This document shows positions 34,346 through 43,872 of a stretch of 64,000 nucleotides of DNA, one piece after another. The position numbers and the translations under genes are program-made. Source of the stretch: Mucilaginibacter conchicola (lineage in GTDB: Bacteria > Bacteroidota > Bacteroidia > Sphingobacteriales > Sphingobacteriaceae); assembly GCF_003432115.1 (NCBI RefSeq), contig NZ_QWDC01000002.1, positions 1,080,877-1,144,876 of the forward strand. Reading direction: 5' to 3'. The notes beneath the pieces are model-generated. The model saw only the letters and a list, made by a program, of their open reading frames with translations, had not been told where the DNA came from and did no database searches. How positions within the stretch are numbered: position 1 is the first letter of the stretch; the number at the start of each line of letters is the position of its first letter.

Positions 34346-37312
34346 TTACATTGGGGCACCACCCGGAGGAGGACCACCTGCAGGCGGGCCACCGCCGCCA
34401 GGGCCACGATCGCCGCGGTCACCACCTCTAAAACCTCTGTCTTGACTTGGCGCTTTACCTGCAAATTTCTGCAAGCGGAAAGTGAAAGTTAACAGGGCGT
34501 ACCGGCCAAGTTTATTAACATTGGTTTGTGTTTGTATGTTACCGGCGTTGGTGATAGAAAATCCGGTGTTTTCGTTAAATATATCATACACCGCAAAGCG
34601 CAGGGTGCCACGGTGATCTTTAAGGAAGCGGCGCTCTACGTATGCGTTTAATAAGTTAGGGTTTTTAACCTGCAATTTAGGGTCATAACCATAGTTAAGG
34701 TTTTTGGTATAATCGTAAGAGAATGTCCAATCTTTCCAAACATAGTTTTTACCATTTATACCCAGGTCTAATGATCTGATGTTGCTGTTTTGTGTGCCGT
34801 TAAGCAGCACGCTGTTATCTATTTTTGTCAACGATAGCCTTGAGAATGCCTCTGCATCAATTACATCGGTAACATTTACGCGGAAGCGTAGTTGAGGCGC
34901 AAACGTTAAAGTTTTAGCAACGTTTCTTGTTATCTCCGAAGCAACATTCATTGCATCTATTTTTTGAGAATAACCAACATCATTGGTAAAGTTTACCTGG
35001 CTACCAAATATTAACGTGTACTTGCGGTCTTTCCACGGTTTAGAATACAAGAAATTGGCGCCGTATGTATAATAACCATCAGCATTTTGGTACTGGATAA
35101 GGTTGGTGTTCTGGTATTTTTTCAGATCAGGGTTGGCGGCCAAAACGGCAGCATCGAACTCAGCTGGATAAGACACTACATTTTGTACAACCTTATGATC
35201 GGTTTTAGTATAGTTGGCGCTGATAAGAAAAATATTACCGGTTTGAAAGCTAAAGGCATTGTAGCGTAATGACAGGTTATTTGCAAACTCGGGCCTTAAG
35301 TTAGGATTACCCTGTACCGGGAAAAGCGCGTTGGTGAAATCAATAACGGGCTGTAACTGATCAAAACTTGGCTGGTTGCTGCTGCCGTTATAATTGAAAC
35401 GCAAAGCCTGGCTGCGAGAGAATGTGTAATTGAAGCTTGCCGCCGGGATAACATTAAAAGTTGAAAAACTGGTTTTGGTATTGGTTAACAGGTTAACACC
35501 ATCCAGTTTAGATGGCTGGCCACCGATACCTAAAGTAAGGTTGTATTTTTTCTCGATGAGGCGATAGTTTAACCCAAAACGATTGGTTGTAAAAGTATAC
35601 TCGTAACGGTTACTTAGCAGATCGTAGCGGTGATAGCGGTCTGGGTTGGTTGCGTAAACGGTATCGGCCTCTTTATCGCTTGATGTAAAGTTATGATTGA
35701 AGGCATAGTTTAACTCAATGAACGATACCTTGCCTATGGGTTCCATGTATGAGCCGTTGAGGCCATAGCTGGTGTTCTTGCTATCAGTATAAGTAACCTG
35801 GTTGGCAGGCGCTGTGCTTGGCCCTGTTGTAAACTGATAAATTGGGTTATCAAATTGATTGGTTCTGCCGGTGTTAGCGCTAAAGCCTATATTTAAATTA
35901 CGTTTACTATTCTTAAAACGGTGGTTATAAAAACCGGTTAAGCCATAATTTGGAGATACTGATGTTGATGCCGTTACAGAATTAAAGGCCAGGCTGGTAA
36001 CGCCGTTAACTTGTGAGATCTGGTCGTCCTTACCGGTTACGTTACTACCCGCATAATTAAAGGTAGGTGTTACCTTCAAATAGTTGATGGTATCGGGCTT
36101 CCACTCCAGGTTGAAGTTAAAGCGATGGTTTGTTGGGTTGCTGGTAATTTGGCTTTTGTCGGTATTGGTGCTTTGCGGCAGTTTACGTATAACATTAGAG
36201 TTAGTAAATGTGGTATTATCAGTATAGCTGTAGCTGCCATAAACTGAGAGCGCCTTACCCCATTGGTCTTTAAAGTTTGCACCAATAGAGCGTGCGTTGG
36301 TAATACCGGTAGCAGAAGTTGTTGAACCTGAGCTTGCGCCACGGAAGGCACCGCCGCCGCTTTGACGGCCGCCACCGCCACCACCATTGCCACCGCCGCC
36401 ATTGCCACCGCCACCAGGGTTAGGAGAGCCGTAGGTAAAAGTGTTAACGTTGGTATTGTTGAGGTTACCTATCACGGAGATCTGCTGGTCGCCGTTAAAC
36501 TTGAAGAAGTTTAACAGGCCTATATAGCGGTTGTCGTTCTTAACATCCGCACCATCCTGTTTCGGCAAAAGGTCGCGGCCTTCGCCTGCGGTTGCCTGGC
36601 CAAAGTAACCGTAGTTTTTATCCTTACGGATAGTAAAGTTCAATACTTTATTGGGTTCGCCTGTTTTAACGCCGGTAAGGTTAGCCTGGTCGCCATAATC
36701 GTCAATTACCTGTACGCTCTCTATTACATCGGCAGGCAGGTTTTTGGTGGCACTTTGCACATCGCCGCCAAAAAAATCTTTACCGTTTACGCGTACCTTG
36801 GTAACTTGTTTTCCTTGTGCAGTAACGTTGCCGTCTTTATCAACATCAATACCCGGTATCTTTTTAATTACATCCTCAATAGGGGCATTCTCGCGCACTT
36901 TGTAGGCACTCACGCTGTATTGTACGGTATCTTCCTTAAAAACTACCGGGTTAACGCCTACAATGGTTACTGCGCCTAATTGCCTAACGGCCGATTTAAG
37001 GACGATAGGATCAAGCGTTACAGCCTTGCCATCTGCCGGCAGGGTAAAGTGTTTTATAAGGCCTTCGTAACCTATCGAGCTTACAGTTAAAGTGATCTTG
37101 CTGCCCTTTACCGCCGGGAAGGTGAACTTACCGTTAACATCGGTACTGGTAACGGTGCTGTCGCCCAGTTCATCTTTGATCTTAACGCTGCTGCCCGGCA
37201 GGGTTAATTTTGTAGAGTCGATAACGGTACCGCTCAGTGGCCTTGCTGTTTGGGCGTTTGCCTGCAAAAAGCTTAGGCCTGTTAGTGCCAATATTAGATA
37301 TATATACTTCAT
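34346..37312 (-). CDS. Outer-membrane beta-barrel protein, TonB-receptor-like
   Basis: 988 residues from the ATG at 37312 (signal peptide MKYIYLILALTGLSFLQANA). An earlier ATG at 37357 would add 15 non-signal residues. Order: carboxypeptidase-D regulatory domain (SGTVIDSTKLTLPGSSVKI), plug-like domain (IEDVIKKIPGIDVDKDGNV, VRVNGKDFFGGDV), then a long barrel of the 'outer membrane beta-barrel family 3' type. Two low-complexity glycine stretches are striking: one near residue 300 of the mature region, and a Gly/Pro-rich C-terminus ending GGAPM instead of the usual aromatic end. Substrate unknown. Single gene. Confidence 0.87.
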   Translation of the reverse strand: MKYIYLILALTGLSFLQANAQTARPLSGTVIDSTKLTLPGSSVKIKDELGDSTVTSTDVNGKFTFPAVKGSKITLTVSSIGYEGLIKHFTLPADGKAVTLDPIVLKSAVRQLGAVTIVGVNPVVFKEDTVQYSVSAYKVRENAPIEDVIKKIPGIDVDKDGNVTAQGKQVTKVRVNGKDFFGGDVQSATKNLPADVIESVQVIDDYGDQANLTGVKTGEPNKVLNFTIRKDKNYGYFGQATAGEGRDLLPKQDGADVKNDNRYIGLLNFFKFNGDQQISVIGNLNNTNVNTFTYGSPNPGGGGNGGGGNGGGGGGRQSGGGAFRGASSGSTTSATGITNARSIGANFKDQWGKALSVYGSYSYTDNTTFTNSNVIRKLPQSTNTDKSQITSNPTNHRFNFNLEWKPDTINYLKVTPTFNYAGSNVTGKDDQISQVNGVTSLAFNSVTASTSVSPNYGLTGFYNHRFKNSKRNLNIGFSANTGRTNQFDNPIYQFTTGPSTAPANQVTYTDSKNTSYGLNGSYMEPIGKVSFIELNYAFNHNFTSSDKEADTVYATNPDRYHRYDLLSNRYEYTFTTNRFGLNYRLIEKKYNLTLGIGGQPSKLDGVNLLTNTKTSFSTFNVIPAASFNYTFSRSQALRFNYNGSSNQPSFDQLQPVIDFTNALFPVQGNPNLRPEFANNLSLRYNAFSFQTGNIFLISANYTKTDHKVVQNVVSYPAEFDAAVLAANPDLKKYQNTNLIQYQNADGYYTYGANFLYSKPWKDRKYTLIFGSQVNFTNDVGYSQKIDAMNVASEITRNVAKTLTFAPQLRFRVNVTDVIDAEAFSRLSLTKIDNSVLLNGTQNSNIRSLDLGINGKNYVWKDWTFSYDYTKNLNYGYDPKLQVKNPNLLNAYVERRFLKDHRGTLRFAVYDIFNENTGFSITNAGNIQTQTNVNKLGRYALLTFTFRLQKFAGKAPSQDRGFRGGDRGDRGPGGGGPPAGGPPPGGAPM

Positions 37313-37462
37313 AAAATTCTTTTTGAGTAGTAGGGGTTTGATATCGGTAAATAACATTTATTGTGCAAATGTTCACTTTATCCTACTTAAAAATTTAAAA
37401 ATCATATCATTGTTACATATTATAATATGTACGCAATATGATTGTTACATAAGCAAAAAGAA

Positions 37463-37484
37463 AAGCCCCGCATAGGCGGGGCTT
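37463..37484 (-). terminator. Terminator of the collagen-like gene
   Basis: Stem AAGCCCCGC with GCGGGGCTT, loop ATAG, followed by T-rich sequence on the minus strand. Confidence 0.75.
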
Positions 37485-37540
37485 GGTATACTATTGTATT
37501 AAATAGCTGTATAAATTTTTATACAGTAAGTAATTGTTGT

Positions 37541-38290
37541 TTAGTTTCTTAAGCCAAATGTTGAGGCAACCTGGCTAAAGCTACGCAGGTTTAACCCCGG
37601 ATGGTTTACAGCTAACGAACCTAAGCTGGTACCAGGGATAACTACTACACGGAAATCGATGCCCCCTTGTGCAGTAAAGTTTGCTTTAATATCTACGTAA
37701 CCAACACCATAACTTGATACGCTTAGTGAGCGGTCTATTTCTGTGTACGGAAGGGCGTAGTAGTTTGTGGTTTGACCCGTTACCCTAAAATATACTAATA
37801 CTAAACCTTTATCAACAACGTCTTGCGTTATAGCCGGAACGTTTAATTTTGTAAAGCCAGTAAGCGTTACGCTTTTGTTGGTAAGCACAAAGCTTTGTAC
37901 GTTGGCATTGCCATCTTTACCGTCCTGGCCATTTGCGCCGGTAGCGCCGGTGTCGCCTTTAGGGCCTTGCGGTCCGGTAGCGCCGGTTGCACCTGTAGCA
38001 CCGGTTGCTCCTGTGGCACCCGTAGCACCGGTTGGGCCTTGCGGGCCTATAGCACCGGTAGCACCAGTGGCGCCGGTTGCTCCTGTAGCACCTGTTGCTC
38101 CGTCTTTACCATCTTTTCCGTTTGTGCCATTTGTTCCATCGGTACCGTTTGTGCCGTTTGTGCCGGCAGCACCAGTAGCGCCTACGTCGCCTTTAGGGCC
38201 TTGCGGACCAGGAGTGGTAGATTTTTTACAAGCGCCAAAACTTAGGCAGCAAAATGCAAAAGCGGTGAATAATAGTTTAGTTTTTTTCAT
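37541..38290 (-). CDS. Collagen-like repeat lipoprotein
   Basis: 249 residues. Lipoprotein-type signal (LSFGACKKS, Cys near residue 21). About 33 uninterrupted Gly-X-Y triplets follow (residues ~28-127), dominated by GAT and GTN with GPQGPKGD caps. A ~120-residue C-terminal beta domain comes last ([19 protein letters not shown] and so on). It should form a trimeric stalk on the cell surface with a globular head. The repeats make the gene prone to length variation. Function unknown. Confidence 0.88.
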   Translation of the reverse strand: MKKTKLLFTAFAFCCLSFGACKKSTTPGPQGPKGDVGATGAAGTNGTNGTDGTNGTNGKDGKDGATGATGATGATGATGAIGPQGPTGATGATGATGATGATGATGPQGPKGDTGATGANGQDGKDGNANVQSFVLTNKSVTLTGFTKLNVPAITQDVVDKGLVLVYFRVTGQTTNYYALPYTEIDRSLSVSSYGVGYVDIKANFTAQGGIDFRVVVIPGTSLGSLAVNHPGLNLRSFSQVASTFGLRN

Positions 38291-38539
38291 GAGTCGAGTT
38301 ATTGGAGATTTTTTGTGAGTGTATTGAATTTGTGTATTAGCCTTCTACGACGCCTTTAACAATTAGTTTCAAAAAAAACTTAACCCATGAAATAAATTTG
38401 CTTTAAACTCGTTTTCGGAATTTTTATTAATACCGAAATTAGGCAACTGTTGTATTGTAAATGCTTGATATACAGTTGATGTGTTTGTAAAACAACAAAG
38501 GCGACACATGGCCGCCTCTGTTGTCGGTAAACGAAATAT

Positions 38540-40225
38540 TTACCAAAAAAATGAATATAATGCTACGATAATGCCACCCACTATAAGTGCCCCGGCAGTA
38601 AATGCACGTGATGTTTTAAACATTGATGCATCAACCTCAAGGCCGCTGGTTTTAACGCCTCGGCGTTGATCGGCCATTGATATGAAGTACATACCAATTA
38701 CGCAAAGGATAAATACAAAGCCCATACGGTCAATAAAAGGGATCTCGTAAACGCCTGCACCATTGTCTTTTGAGAAACCGAACGGCGCCATAAATGCCAG
38801 GTTTGCAAAATGAGGCAGGAATTTAAAGAATACCGAGAAGCAAAAGCCGCCAATAGTTGCAAACAGTGCTGCATTCGGCGTGGCTTTTTTCCAAAAGAAA
38901 CCTAAGATGAACATGGCAAATATACCTGGTGATACAAAGCCGGTGTACTCTTGTATATATTGGAAGCCCTGTTTACCCTCGCCCATCAGTTGTTCGCCAA
39001 TTAATAGTGACATGATAACACCAAGGCCCATTGCAACAGCAACTGAAATTTTACCCAGTGTAACCAGTTTTTTATCTGTGGCGCCGGGGTTAATAGCTTT
39101 CTTGTAAATATCTAAAGTGAAGATGGTGGCTATGCTGTTTGCTTTACCTGCTAATGAGGCCACAATAGCCGCTGTAAGCGCTGCAAATGATAAACCCTTT
39201 AATCCATTAGGCAATAGGTTTAAAAGCGAAGGGTAGGCTTTATTTGGGTCGTTAACGCCCGATGAGCTTAGCATCTCCTGGTGAAACATACCTTTTTGAT
39301 AAAGCAAATAAACCGCAATGCCCGGTATAACCACAATAATCGGCATCAACAGTTTAAGAAACGCTGCGAAAAGGATACCGCCACGTGCTGTTTTTAGATT
39401 AGCGCCTAACGCCCTTTGGGTGATGTATTGGTTACAGCCCCAGTAGTTAAGGTTAACGATGATCATACCACCAATTAATACTGATAAGCCCGGCATCTCC
39501 ATATAATTTGGATTGCTCTTATCAAATATCATGTGGAAGTGGTCGCTGGCTTCGCTGCGCATAATATTAAGGCCGTTCCACATGCCCGTTGTGCCCGATT
39601 TTTCGCTGATGAGGTTTAACGCAAGGTACGTAGCTACCAAACCGCCTAATATCAGCACAAATACCTGTATAACATCGGTATAGCCAATAACCTTCATCCC
39701 GCCAAGGGTAATAATAACGGCAAACACCGCCAGTGCAACAATACACCAGATAATGTTAATGCCCGATATACCGCTGATGGCCAATGCACCCAGGTAAAGG
39801 ATAGACATAAGGTTTACCACAATGTACAACAACAGCCAGAATATGGCCATCACCATTGCTACAGTCCCGTTATAGCGCTCATGTAAAAACTGCGGCATGG
39901 TAAATATCTTGTTCTTAAGATATATGGGGATGAAGAATATAGCCACGATGATAAGGGTTGCTGCAGCCATCCACTCGTATGTAGATATGGCGAGGCCCAT
40001 TTTAAATGCCGAACCGCTGGTGCCGATAAACTGCTCGGCCGAGATATTTGAAGCAATAAGCGATGCGCCGATTGCCCACCAGGTTAAAGAGCCTTCGGCC
40101 AGGAAATAATCTTTTGAGGTTGCATCGGCGTCATGTTTACGTTTGTAGATCCAGTAGCCGTATGCTGATACGATCACGAAGTAAATAAAAAATACAATGT
40201 AATCGCCGTTTGATAGGGTTTTCAT
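38540..40225 (-). CDS. Sodium:sugar symporter (SSS family)
   Basis: 561 residues with 13-14 hydrophobic helices. It matches the solute:sodium symporter family, SGLT branch: LTWWAIGASLIASNISAEQF near the N-terminus carries the sodium-site region, and WGCNQYITQRALGA and AALTAAIVASLAGKANS are typical. It imports a sugar with Na+ across the inner membrane. The substrate is not deducible. Single gene. Confidence 0.9.
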   Translation of the reverse strand: MKTLSNGDYIVFFIYFVIVSAYGYWIYKRKHDADATSKDYFLAEGSLTWWAIGASLIASNISAEQFIGTSGSAFKMGLAISTYEWMAAATLIIVAIFFIPIYLKNKIFTMPQFLHERYNGTVAMVMAIFWLLLYIVVNLMSILYLGALAISGISGINIIWCIVALAVFAVIITLGGMKVIGYTDVIQVFVLILGGLVATYLALNLISEKSGTTGMWNGLNIMRSEASDHFHMIFDKSNPNYMEMPGLSVLIGGMIIVNLNYWGCNQYITQRALGANLKTARGGILFAAFLKLLMPIIVVIPGIAVYLLYQKGMFHQEMLSSSGVNDPNKAYPSLLNLLPNGLKGLSFAALTAAIVASLAGKANSIATIFTLDIYKKAINPGATDKKLVTLGKISVAVAMGLGVIMSLLIGEQLMGEGKQGFQYIQEYTGFVSPGIFAMFILGFFWKKATPNAALFATIGGFCFSVFFKFLPHFANLAFMAPFGFSKDNGAGVYEIPFIDRMGFVFILCVIGMYFISMADQRRGVKTSGLEVDASMFKTSRAFTAGALIVGGIIVALYSFFW

Positions 40226-40536
40226 CTATGTTTACTAATTGGGTTTATTTGGTTTGAGGATAAATATAGTGTTTAATGAGTTTTTTGATGATGCTTTAAC
40301 CCTTAATATAATGCCGCTTTTATAACGTTTTGACTGTCAGTAACAACATGCCCTTTTTTGCAAAGGGCGTACCCCTATTAATGCTAAAAAGCAGCATGCG
40401 TTTATCAGAATTAAATGGTTATAAACCGGTTTATATTGGGGTATTGAAAAACGAATTTAAACTAAATTTTTAAAAACTGTGTTTTTGACGGAAATAAAGG
40501 CAAAAAACAATAAAATCACTTTTTTGAAAAAAAAAA
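40226..40536. other. Gene-free stretch between the symporter and tRNA-Asp
   Basis: I see no ORF with coding character. It holds a perfect 14-bp palindrome (ATAAACCGGTTTAT, 40421-40434), which could be an operator for the symporter. A small hairpin GCCCTTT...AAAGGGC lies near 40350. The remainder is AT-rich leader sequence. Confidence 0.4.
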
Positions 40537-40566
40537 TTGTGAAATAAAAAACGAAGCGTATATTTG
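40537..40566 (+). promoter_or_regulatory. Bacteroidota-type promoter of tRNA-Asp
   Basis: A TTG at 40537-40539 is followed, 19 bases on, by TATATTTG (40559-40566), an exact match to the Bacteroidota -33/-7 pattern (TTTG, then TAnnTTTG). The tRNA begins 12 bases after the -7 element. Confidence 0.75.
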
Positions 40567-40577
40567 CAGTCCCAAAC

Positions 40578-40651
40578 GGAGTGGTAGTTCAGCTGGTTAG
40601 AATACATGCCTGTCACGCATGGGGTCGCGGGTTCGAGTCCCGTCCATTCCG
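40578..40651 (+). tRNA. tRNA-Asp (anticodon GTC)
   Basis: 74 bases. The acceptor stem GGAGTGG pairs with CCATTCC (one G-U). The anticodon stem CATGC/GCATG encloses CTGTCAC with anticodon GTC. The T arm contains GGTTCGAGTCC. The discriminator is G, and CCA is not encoded. The 3' end is also the integration site of the element that follows. Confidence 0.97.
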
Positions 40652-40652
40652 C
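40640..40652. repeat. attL: 13-bp direct repeat in the tRNA 3' end
   Basis: CCGTCCATTCCGC covers the last 12 bases of tRNA-Asp plus one. An identical 13-mer lies at 63965-63977 in the same orientation. The tRNA stays intact because the element supplies the 3' end. Confidence 0.85.
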
Positions 40653-40674
40653 TAAAAAGGTAACATTACCAAGC

Positions 40675-40708
40675 AAAACCCTTCAAATGATATCATTTGA
40701 AGGGTTTT
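40675..40708. terminator. Terminator downstream of tRNA-Asp
   Basis: A perfect 34-base palindrome (left arm AAAACCCTTCAAATGAT) is followed by more T. It is just inside the element. A different AAGGGT...ACCCT sequence follows attR, probably the original chromosomal continuation. Confidence 0.65.
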
Positions 40709-40906
40709 TTGTTTTACGGCCAAGCCAAATTATTCAAGTTTTCGCAAGGAAAATGACAATAATTCGGGAGTTAATAGCCGAGCCACAAAACAACTCCCGA
40801 ATTAACTGATATATATCTGTATATCAACCTGTTCAGTGATTGCGCATCTTGATTTCAAGTGACTTAATTAACAATTTTGTTCACTTTAAAAGCAAGTTAA
40901 AACAAC

Positions 40907-42145
40907 ATGAGAACTATGCTCGCCGTGCTTTTCTGCCTGAGAAAGCCTAAGAATTATGAATCAGGTTCAGCCCCTATTTATTTGCGCATCACTGTGGATG
41001 GCAAACGTACCGAAATTTCCATTGGCCGGAAATGTAATCCTGACCGCTGGGATATTGATACCGGCAGGGCGACCGGCAATAAAGAAGATGCCCGCTCCCT
41101 TAATGCTTTCATGAGCAGTATTGAGCATCAGCTTTACGAAATCCATAGACAGATGACTGCTGCCGATGAAACAGTAACGGTAGAAACCATTAAGAGTCGC
41201 TACACAGGTAAACTAGAACGTGCAAGAACCCTTGTGGCCATATTTGAAGACCACAATGAGAAGATGAAAGCTTTGATTGGGCATGAGTTTGAGAAAAGCA
41301 CCTGGCAGCGTTACGAAACAGCTTTAATGCACACCAAGGATTTTATGCAATGGCAATATAATATTACTGATATCCCCGTTAGCAAGATCAACTTTGCATT
41401 CCTGAACGATTTTGAATACTACCTTCGGACTGTCCGTAAGTGCGCCAATAATTCTGCTATAAAATATATTAAGAACCTCGGTAAGATCGTGCGGATCTGT
41501 CTGGGTAATGGCTGGCTGACAATCGATCCATATCTGAATTATAAGCCACGTACCCAAAAGGTTTACAGGCAGGTACTCGACACTAAAGAGCTTGACCGGT
41601 TGACAAAAAAGAAAATCCCGAACGCACGCTTACGCACGGTAAGGGATATTTTTGTTTTCAGTTGTTACACGGGGCTGGCCTACGTTGATGCACGAAAGCT
41701 TAAACGTTCTGAACTGGTAAAAGGAATTGACAACAAAACCTGGATATATACCCAGCGCCAAAAAACAGATACACTTTCCCGTATCCCTGTCTTACCTGTG
41801 GCAGCAGGTATTATTCGCACCTACGATAAGCATCCGCAATGTATCGCTGAAAACCTATTATTACCTGTTATGAGTAATCAAAAAATGAATGCTTACTTAA
41901 AAGAACTTGCAGGTATTTGTGATATTGAAAAGGAACTCACTTTTCATATTGCCCGCCACACGTTTGCCACTACCGTTACCCTAAATAATGGTGTACCCAT
42001 TGAAACGGTATCTAAAATGATGGGGCATACCAGCATCAAGACCACGCAGATATATGCCAAAGTTTTGGATCATAAAATCAGCGAAGACATGTCGCAATTA
42101 GAGGCTAAACTGTTACCAAAGAAACGTGTAGCCAAGACCGCCTAA
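40907..42145 (+). CDS. Tyrosine-type site-specific integrase
   Basis: 412 residues. N-terminal arm-binding domain (PIYLRITVDGKRTEISIGR), SAM-like core-binding domain (about 100-200), catalytic domain (about 210-400). Visible catalytic residues: H347-x-x-R350 (HIARHTFAT), His374 (MMGHTSI) and nucleophile Tyr383 (TTQIYAKV). At the position of the first arginine the protein has Ala258 (CYTGLAYVDA). Some Bacteroidota integrases such as IntDOT also lack this arginine. It lies next to attL and should catalyse integration and excision at tRNA-Asp. Confidence 0.93.
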   Translation: MRTMLAVLFCLRKPKNYESGSAPIYLRITVDGKRTEISIGRKCNPDRWDIDTGRATGNKEDARSLNAFMSSIEHQLYEIHRQMTAADETVTVETIKSRYTGKLERARTLVAIFEDHNEKMKALIGHEFEKSTWQRYETALMHTKDFMQWQYNITDIPVSKINFAFLNDFEYYLRTVRKCANNSAIKYIKNLGKIVRICLGNGWLTIDPYLNYKPRTQKVYRQVLDTKELDRLTKKKIPNARLRTVRDIFVFSCYTGLAYVDARKLKRSELVKGIDNKTWIYTQRQKTDTLSRIPVLPVAAGIIRTYDKHPQCIAENLLLPVMSNQKMNAYLKELAGICDIEKELTFHIARHTFATTVTLNNGVPIETVSKMMGHTSIKTTQIYAKVLDHKISEDMSQLEAKLLPKKRVAKTA

Positions 42146-42210
42146 ATATCAACATTCATAATTCTTAATATTTCAATTTTTATATTTGTATGAGAACATT
42201 CCGTCAAACC

Positions 42211-42462
42211 ATGAGTAACAACGCAGCAATCGACTTACGTTTAAAATCCTTTTTTGATCTATCAGAAGAAGAAAGGCAGGAACGACTTAGGCCGACCTAC
42301 GAAGCGATGAAAAAGGAAAAATTTGCTAAAGGTGGTTACATCACATATTACGATCCCTCTGTTTGCCCAACTACGTCCCATGCGGTACACGAATACGTTG
42401 ACCGCAAGGACTTGATGTGGATGGACGATAAATATCAGGAACACTTTATAAAAACCCTTTAA
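42211..42462 (+). CDS. Small protein upstream of zeta-like toxin, candidate antitoxin
   Basis: 83 residues from the ATG at 42211, charged and helical at the start (LRLKSFFDLSEEERQERLRP), with no recognised domain. A perfect -7 element TATATTTG lies at 42181-42188. Transcription would start a few bases later, so the ATG at 42190 is too close and 42211 is preferred. The stop codon is four bases before the zeta-like gene. Size, order and tight coupling suggest a toxin-antitoxin pair. This is inference from context only. Confidence 0.6.
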   Translation: MSNNAAIDLRLKSFFDLSEEERQERLRPTYEAMKKEKFAKGGYITYYDPSVCPTTSHAVHEYVDRKDLMWMDDKYQEHFIKTL

Positions 42463-42466
42463 TCTT

Positions 42467-43117
42467 ATGTCAAACCCGCAACTATTATTTGTCGCGGGGC
42501 CAAATGGAGCGGGAAAATCGACTTTCTCTAAAGATTTGTCGAAACCTGGTGCCATTATTTTTGACGTGGACAAAGTTGTTGCACAGATAGAGGCCCAATC
42601 ACCTCATATGCCTAAACGACGCATATATGAGGAAGCGACTAAAGATTTTTTTAGACAGGCGAATACCGCTGTTAAAGATAGACGGCATTTTACTTTGGAA
42701 ACAAATTTCAGAGACGAATCATTGATGGATGTTGTTGCTCATTTTAAAGCGCACGGTTATGCCACCCAGTTGATTTATTTGACTTTAGATAGTATTGAGC
42801 AATCTGTTTTCCGTGTGAATGAAAGAGTTAAAAACGGTGGACATTTTGTAGATATAAAAAACATTCAACAGAACTACGATTTAGGGTTGGAATATATCGA
42901 ACGGTTTGCCGATCACTTTGATAACGTAGAGATCGCTGATGCTTCAAAAAGTAACCAACATTTTCGTTCCTTGCTTAGCATCCAAAATCGAAGCGTTGTT
43001 TATCAAAGTATTAATATACCCGAAAAGTTTGTCGATCGGATAAACTCTATTGTCGAGAAATTCATACCACCTTCGCCTACACAAGAATTGCGACCTTACA
43101 GAGGCCCAAGTCGTTAA
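42467..43117 (+). CDS. Zeta-toxin-family kinase
   Basis: 216 residues. P-loop near the N-terminus (FVAGPNGAGKST), then FDVDKVVAQ and the family pattern FTLETNFRDESLMD, RVNERVKNGGHF and NYDLGLEYIERF. Zeta/PezT toxins phosphorylate UDP-N-acetylglucosamine and block wall synthesis; related bacterial proteins may have other small-molecule targets. It is coupled to the small ORF before it and closed by a terminator. On a mobile element it could serve for stable maintenance. Confidence 0.8.
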   Translation: MSNPQLLFVAGPNGAGKSTFSKDLSKPGAIIFDVDKVVAQIEAQSPHMPKRRIYEEATKDFFRQANTAVKDRRHFTLETNFRDESLMDVVAHFKAHGYATQLIYLTLDSIEQSVFRVNERVKNGGHFVDIKNIQQNYDLGLEYIERFADHFDNVEIADASKSNQHFRSLLSIQNRSVVYQSINIPEKFVDRINSIVEKFIPPSPTQELRPYRGPSR

Positions 43118-43130
43118 CATACTTCCTGTC

Positions 43131-43157
43131 AGCCGCTTCAAATGGAGCGGCTTTTTC
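43131..43157 (+). terminator. Intrinsic terminator of the toxin gene
   Basis: Stem AGCCGCT with AGCGGCT, 8-base loop, then TTTT. Confidence 0.75.
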
Positions 43158-43872
43158 ATTTTCCGGAAAATGAGGACAAATACTTTTGTGCCCAGGTATC
43201 TACAGCTTTTACTATTTCATCAGCTTTCGCAAACGGGTAAGTTTTCTCCACGTAAGTTTTAAATTTCTTTTTAACAGAATCATCCTGCCAATCCATAACA
43301 GAAAAAATAATCGGATCTCCTTTTTGCGGGCCATCTTTAAATCCATAAAGCGGCAAATACGGAGGCGCATAAAAAAAGGAATTTTCTATCAACTTATTAT
43401 AAAAGTCGGCTTTAAACATACGTTTAAAGTCATGAAGCAAGTCATACGGGTTCACTGTAGAGACCGCATTTTGTATAGCGTCCCGCATATACGGGTTTCC
43501 CTCGTCCCAAAAGAAATTAAACAGGTATTCAAAAAAGCCACCTTCCAGCATATCACACAGATCAGTGCTCATGCCATCATATGATGCTTTGAAAATGTCG
43601 AGCGAAAAAGCATCACCAAGTTGTTCAATACAATACTTAATAATCACTTCTTCCCTGCTCTTTACAAACTCCAACGATGGCCCTCTAGAAACTATACCCG
43701 GAACAACGATCAAATACTTACGCTTTGAGAGTAACTGGAAATAATAGCTTTTAAAAAAGATGCTTTTTCGTTCGTGAGTAATCTGTATGTATAAGGGAAA
43801 TGTCGGCGTACCATGAAAGTCCACTTGTTTAAGCCTGTCATTCAAATATGTTTTGTAACCGATCTTCCCCAT
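43156..43872 (-). CDS. Hypothetical protein with integrase-arm-like N-terminus
   Basis: 238 residues, soluble, no known domain recognised. Residues ~20-40 (TPTFPLYIQITHERKSIFF) resemble the arm-type DNA-binding domain at the start of Bacteroidota tyrosine integrases (compare PIYLRITVDGKRTEIS in this element's own integrase). No recombinase catalytic residues follow. The middle and C-terminal parts are acidic and aromatic (FFEYLFNFFWDEG). It is the only minus-strand gene in the left part of the element. Function unknown. Confidence 0.6.
   Translation of the reverse strand: MGKIGYKTYLNDRLKQVDFHGTPTFPLYIQITHERKSIFFKSYYFQLLSKRKYLIVVPGIVSRGPSLEFVKSREEVIIKYCIEQLGDAFSLDIFKASYDGMSTDLCDMLEGGFFEYLFNFFWDEGNPYMRDAIQNAVSTVNPYDLLHDFKRMFKADFYNKLIENSFFYAPPYLPLYGFKDGPQKGDPIIFSVMDWQDDSVKKKFKTYVEKTYPFAKADEIVKAVDTWAQKYLSSFSGK

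Noticed and set aside
37880..38220. Tandem DNA repeats resembling a minisatellite or CRISPR-like array
   Set aside because: The period follows Gly-X-Y codons of the collagen-like protein; there are no unique spacers and no cas genes.
40350..40434. Small RNA gene before tRNA-Asp based on a hairpin and palindrome
   Set aside because: No promoter-terminator pair brackets them, and the structures are short; they are kept only as possible operator sequence.
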